From contig JAVIAB010000073.1 of assembly GCA_032433765.1 (NCBI GenBank), positions 55,031,787 to 55,095,786 on the forward strand: a stretch of DNA of 64,000 nt. The letters run 5' to 3'. Below, piece by piece: positions 59,335 through 64,000 of this stretch. The position numbers and the translations under genes are program-made. The first letter of the stretch is position 1. Every line of letters starts with the position of its first letter. Source of the DNA: Megaustenia siamemsis. Lineage: Eukaryota; Mollusca; Gastropoda; Stylommatophora; Ariophantidae. The notes under the pieces were generated by a model. That model did no database searches, was not told the origin of the DNA, and saw only the letters and a program-made list of their open reading frames with translations.

Positions 59335-61995
59335 ATTGACAATCATTCTTGCCCACTACATTAAGCAGATGGACCAAAGAAATGAGGCTGTAAGAATGAG
59401 GATACGGGGATCACTATCAAAATTGTGTAAGGATGTAGGGCTGGAAGATGATCTCACAATCACAACAAATACCATTCGCACGACATTTAAAAGGTCATAC
59501 AACACTGCTTGTGGTCCAGATGGTATTCGGTACGATGACATAGGCGATTTAGCTGACGACGACTTGACAAAACTGGCCAATGAGTTTAATGCCAGTATTC
59601 GGATTGGCCAGATTAAGGAGGAGTGGCTACACAGCTACTTACTACCGCTACCGAAGCCAAACAAGGACCATTCTCAGATCAGTGCCTACAGAATCATCAC
59701 AATGCAGAACACTGCGGGCAAGCTGCTGGAGAAAATAGTTGCCAGTGTCCTCATCTGTCACCTTGAACAGAAACGCGTATTCCCACCCACACTCGGAGGT
59801 TATAGATATAACAAATCTCATCCATTTTGATCATGTTTCGATATCCCGATTGTTTACCATGAATGATGATATCGTATGACAGGGAACAGTTGGCTGTGTT
59901 CACTTTCTGCGCGGTTTCGCCTTATGTCTTTTGGCGTGTGCTGAGACTGCTACGATGGGGACTACAGTTACCTTTCTTTGTTTGGGAGATGTGTTAGTAA
60001 TTCGGATGATTCCACTGGAACGGGTGGTTGAGCAATTATGGATTTTAATTTGTTTGCAGTGATACCGAGGCCTTCCATAACCAATAACCAATAATAAGAT
60101 ATAACAAAGAGACACGGCTCAATGTGACAGTCTTTGCCTATGACGTCTTCGAAGGCTTCCACAGACGAGAGGAGACATGTGCTGCTGCTATAGATCTGGA
60201 GGATGCATACAACAGGGTACCATTTGAATATCTCATGCATATGCTCCTCAAATTGGCGGTGCACCCCATCCTCATTAGATGGATCACCGCGGCATTGTTT
60301 CAGATCAAGGTGATACTCAGATGAGGAAATTGGTCTTCCGAGCCAACATCCATTTGTCCAGGGCTGCCACAAGGCTCACCATTGTCACCAGTTCTATTTA
60401 ACTTGTACACAATAACGAACACGGAACAACAGCTGGATAGGAGGGGAAGGACTATGACTTTTGCTGATGATATTCTGGTATATTGACAGGGAAGAGACAC
60501 ACGGGAAATCGCCTCCACAATGCAAGACGAACTCGATCGCATTTCTTCCTGGTGTGGGGTTTCAGGTGCCTTGGTTAATCCTAATAAAGCATCAGTTTCA
60601 TCGTTCTCCCTAAAAATCATATCGTTAATACGACCACATCGGTAGTATGAATGGGAGCTAATGAGGTGACCAGGAACAAATTGATGACATACCTCGGAGT
60701 TAAGTTTGATTGCAGCCTGTGTTTTCGGGACCACGTCGACCATGTGATAACAAAATCCTGCAAAGGATTAGCCGCCTTGAAGGTCATGGTAGCTGCCAAC
60801 ATCGAGCAGAGGCTACTTACTCTTCTGTTCCAGGGATTAGTCCTCGCACCAATCGAGTATGCCCTGGCAATTCTTACTGTCAGTACGACTCAAATTGACA
60901 GGCTGGAGAAAATACAAAATGAAGCCATGCACATTATCCTGGGACGAGGGACACTCCCTGTGTAGCAATGAGGCGTCTTCTTGACTTTCCAAGCATGGAT
61001 GACAGAATCAAGATCTGGAGGGCACGAGCATACCTGAAGATTAGTATAGATACAGAGCATCCATTGCACCACGTGCTCAACACAGTGAAGGGTGCCAGGC
61101 TAAAAAGAGGCAAATCATGGGTGGGCAGAGCAGAGGATGTCATCAAACAGGTCTGTGGGCTTACCAATATCAGCGTTGGTGAGGAGTGGATACCGGTGCC
61201 TAAGTCATTCAAGGGGACTTTCTCGTGTATTGTCACACTCGACAGGAAAAGTAGGGAACAGAACACGGTCGTGGTTAATGCTGAGGTCAACGGTCTCATC
61301 TGCGATAACACCGCTGAGAAAGATGCAATCATCTATACAGACGGATCTGTAAGACGACACCAAAGAAGTGCATGGGCATTTAGAGCACGCTCGGCAGGCA
61401 GAATAGTCAAGGAAGACAGTGGTGCATACATCATGACCATGAGTAGCATGACAAATGGAGGCTATGGCAGTGACTAAAGCATTCAAATGGTTAGAGTCAC
61501 AAGACTACACCCACGCATGTATACTGAGTGATTCGATGGGCATAAAAAAGTGAGGCGGACTCTGTACGCATGCAATGAGTAGAGTCGTTGCAGAAATCCA
61601 AAATACATAAGGTCACCTTTGTCTATGTCCCTGGACATGCGGAGTACGGGAAAATGAAAGAGCGGACAGGTTGACTAGCTGCGCTGTCGTTGAAGACGGG
61701 CAACCAATGGTTCAGGCGGACATCATCAATGAACTCTGAGATGTGGGAAGAGCACAGGACTTCGACAAACACAGATCCACGTCACTTCTTCGGATGATGG
61801 AAATGGGAGTTAAGATGGGCACAGCCAGAAATGAGAAACTTAGTGGCCATGTAAGAAGACTTATCAAGCAACATAGAACTGGAGTCGTCAGTCGCTGGAC
61901 ACTGAGGGAATTGCTGAGGAGGGGATCTGAGCACCTATGGACATGTTCGGAGTGCAATGAGGATGACCTGCAAATAACTCAAAAACTCAGGATTT
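59335..61995 (+). mobile_element. I-like LINE, RT and RNase H, 5'-truncated
   Basis: Broken frames in order: NEAVRMRIRGSLSKLCKDVG, RTTFKRSYNTACGPDGIRYD, LPLPKPNKDHSQISAYRI; after the 281 bp insertion, AAAIDLEDAYNRVPFEYL (motif A), GLPQGSPLSPVLFNLYT (motif B), RTMTFADDILVY (motif C), [21 protein letters not shown]; then RNase H with AIIYTDGSVRRHQ at 61325 and a 3' region to ~61995. Stops at about 60322, 60486, 60646 and 60963. The RNase H places it near the I group. Confidence 0.88.
59816..60096 (+). mobile_element. 281 bp element nested in I-like LINE, 12 bp TSD
   Basis: TSD agatataacaaa at 59804-59815 and 60097-60108. The element ends cataaccaataaccaataat, a simple-repeat tail as in RTE-type SINEs or truncated LINEs. 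No clear A/B box and no convincing frame. A 3' piece recurs at 56100. Confidence 0.85.
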
Positions 61996-62079
61996 TCAAA
62001 TCAAATCCACTCTTTCTTATGCATGCAAGTAGTGAAAAACAACTAAAGAAATAGAAAATAAATTGGATGCATTTTAAAA

Positions 62080-62775
62080 CTAATGCCTCAAAAAAATGCT
62101 TCACAAACATTGGAATGAATTCAAGACTTATGTAGAAAGAAATAAGAGATATCACAAAGCATCCAAGAATATCATATATAATAAAGAGAAGGACATGGAC
62201 ATATCTTTATCATGTGATGAGAAGTGACAACAAGAGCATCTCAAAGCAAGTCATTAAATAAGAACCAGGAGGCTGGTTGGTCTTGACCCAAGATGCCGGT
62301 CTCGAGATAGAGCAATCGGGAGTTCAAATCCCGGCTGCACCGGTGGGATTTTCATTTTTGATTTTTATCTGCAGCAACCTCTGAAGACGGAATTATCTAT
62401 CTGTTTGTGCGGCGAGGGACCCCTGAGCACACGGCTGCCAAGGAAAAATGGATTAACATGCAAAATTCAGCTCCTAGTCTCTAGGCACTTTACCAGAGGT
62501 GAAAGCTGACAAATGCAAATGCAAAAAAAAAAGAGAACCAGAGGGTAAAAGGAAAAAAAGAGACTGACCTAAATAAACACTGAAGTGAGAGGCACCAACA
62601 GCAACCATCAGCTCTATTGCCAAGATTGAGAGACTCGTCCAGAACAGGGATGTATGGCAAGATACAATGTGGTTCATGTGCAAAGTCTGGCAATTAATAG
62701 CAAAGATTATTGAGCTCAAGAGTCTAGAATTACTGCCTTATGTGCCATCTTAGGTTCAAAAGAACTATAGATAGG
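62080..62775 (+). mobile_element. RTE-B-related copy split by SINE-4
   Basis: LEWNEFKTY-like block and a tatcatgtgatgagaagtga segment (GHVMRS) before the SINE, then the diverged tail (ERLVQNRDVWQDTMW) and the end ccttatgtgccatcttaggt, tatagatagg. Confidence 0.7.
62271..62533 (+). mobile_element. SINE-4 copy, A-rich tail
   Basis: tRNA-like head with B-box-like gagttcaaatcccggc at 62322, body, tail caaatgcaaatgcaaaaaaa. TSD agaaccag at 62261-62268 and 62534-62541. Confidence 0.75.
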
Positions 62776-63268
62776 TTGTTGAACATTAAGTTTTTTTTAT
62801 AAATTAAAGAAAGTGTTACTGGTACACTATGACAGATACTTTAAAAAAAATATTGAATTTGCTAATATTAACTTTTTTTTAATTGGCTGGCTACATTGGA
62901 AAAATATATATGGGGTTTGTATAGATGGATCACAAGCTTGGGTCAAAGTCTGGCTTTTAGACAAAAGTGAAAGGACATTCTACCACACACCACATTTTAA
63001 AAGGCTCTAACATTGAAGATAATTGGCTCACAAACATCTTACAGAGAAAATTAAAATATTGCGGTGACACCAAAAGACATGGTCTGAAAAGAACAATAAT
63101 AGCATGCGTTTCAGGAAGATGGGACATGATAAACCAAGAAAATGTATCAGAGAATATGTGATACAATTACATACAACAAAATAAATGTTAACGTATGTGA
63201 AGTATTCATTTGTTTAGATGACAATAGTTGTAGCATGCAGGCCAATACAACAATGGTACAAGCTTAGT

Positions 63269-63533
63269 CTATCTATCTATTATCCTTTCGAGCCGAAGAC
63301 GGCACATAGGGCAGAACCATAATCTCAAAAACAGAAACCTTGCATGCCAAAATGGCACATATTGCAGAGATCACTGCTTCTAAAATCTATGGCTGTTTCC
63401 ATAACAATACTATTTACAATGACAGCTTGTCAAGCCATCAATCAATCTCCTTAGTCGCCTCTTATGATGACATGCCTGGAAGGTCACAGTGTCACTGCTC
63501 TTTACTTTCCTCATAATGAGGCCCCGGTAACAC
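63269..63533 (-). mobile_element. SINE-T copy 2, 11 bp TSD
   Basis: Antisense, same length and ends as 39345-39612; (TAGA)n tail on the left. TSD acaagcttagt at 63258-63268 and 63534-63544. Confidence 0.9.
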
Positions 63534-63544
63534 ACAAGCTTAGT

Positions 63545-64000
63545 ACTTATAATGAAAACTGAAAGGAATGGCTCACATCAACAGTTGGAGTTAAAAAAAA
63601 ATTGCTTCCTCACTTCCTTATTCAACATCTTTATGAATAAAATCATGACAAATGATGTAGTGAAGACCATGAATGTACTTACTTGTTGAAAGAAATGTAT
63701 TAACTCTTTCCAGACTTTGGCGAACTTTAGGTTTTCTTTAGGTTTGGACCAGATCAATTTTCAATTTAGAAAAATTCCACCACATGTATATTTCATTTTA
63801 CAATTTCATGCAATAATATAATTAAATATGGTACATGTTGTACATCACCAGAAAGGAAAGTAGTTGAAGAAAATGAAAATAGCAATCCATTAATGATATC
63901 TGAAGGAAAAAATATATTACTATAAATAGTATAAAAATATTCAAAGGGAGATAATTTTCAATTTAAAATATCATATTTAACGTACCTATATTTTTCTAAG
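63545..64000. other. Intron 22, nothing recognised
   Basis: AT-rich; exon 23 of the AOX-like gene was searched for and not found. Confidence 0.5.

Noticed and set aside
60000..60096. Gypsy-like RT segment ([12 protein letters not shown])
   Set aside because: Short resemblance only, inside the 281 bp element; no RT or integrase motifs nearby, and the same bases recur at 56100 without the frame.
59264..64000. Exon 23 of the AOX-like gene
   Set aside because: No stretch matching the conserved VGF...G segment with proper splice sites was found on the plus strand; it probably lies downstream.

Overview
The window is eukaryotic and almost certainly animal DNA: AT-rich, many short exons with GT-AG introns, and introns filled with non-LTR retrotransposons and SINEs. 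An intronic pseudogene of the secreted EGF-repeat / galactose-binding type that is expanded in gastropods, together with the retroelement mix, suggests a mollusc, probably a gastropod. This is inference; no species call is made.

The only host gene I can follow is one large gene on the + strand, a xanthine dehydrogenase / aldehyde oxidase family member (molybdo-flavoprotein with two 2Fe-2S clusters). I traced 22 consecutive exons from 1016 to 59263. All splice junctions keep the reading frame and give 816 codons, about 60% of the usual ~1,330 residues. The start codon exon lies upstream of exon 1 (not found here), and the C-terminal part of the molybdenum domain lies beyond the window. The residue after the molybdopterin motif GGGFGGK is Ala rather than the Glu of true xanthine dehydrogenases, so an aldehyde-oxidase-type enzyme is more likely.

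The introns carry the rest. (i) RTE-like LINEs of several families: RTE-A (3951-6303 plus three short 3' copies), RTE-B (nearly complete at 14481-17607 plus three truncated copies), and older RTE-C, E, F and B-related remains. Most young copies have clear target-site duplications (TSDs). (ii) I-group-like LINEs with a C-terminal RNase H (46255-49310, 59335-61995, and fragments), including a copy in which the 5' leader is joined directly to the RNase H end (13640-14400). (iii) tRNA-headed SINEs: SINE-1 (five copies with TSDs, all antisense to the gene), SINE-2, SINE-3, SINE-4 and one dimeric SINE. (iv) A ~266 bp family whose 3' end matches that of RTE-B. (v) One hAT-type MITE with an 8 bp TSD. 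(vi) Minisatellites, palindromes and simple repeats.

Several nested insertions give a relative time order: RTE-B into RTE-C, RTE-A into repeat Y, a 281 bp element into an I-like LINE, and SINEs into LINE copies. All retroelement reading frames inspected carry stops or frameshifts; RTE-B at 14481-17607 is the closest to intact.
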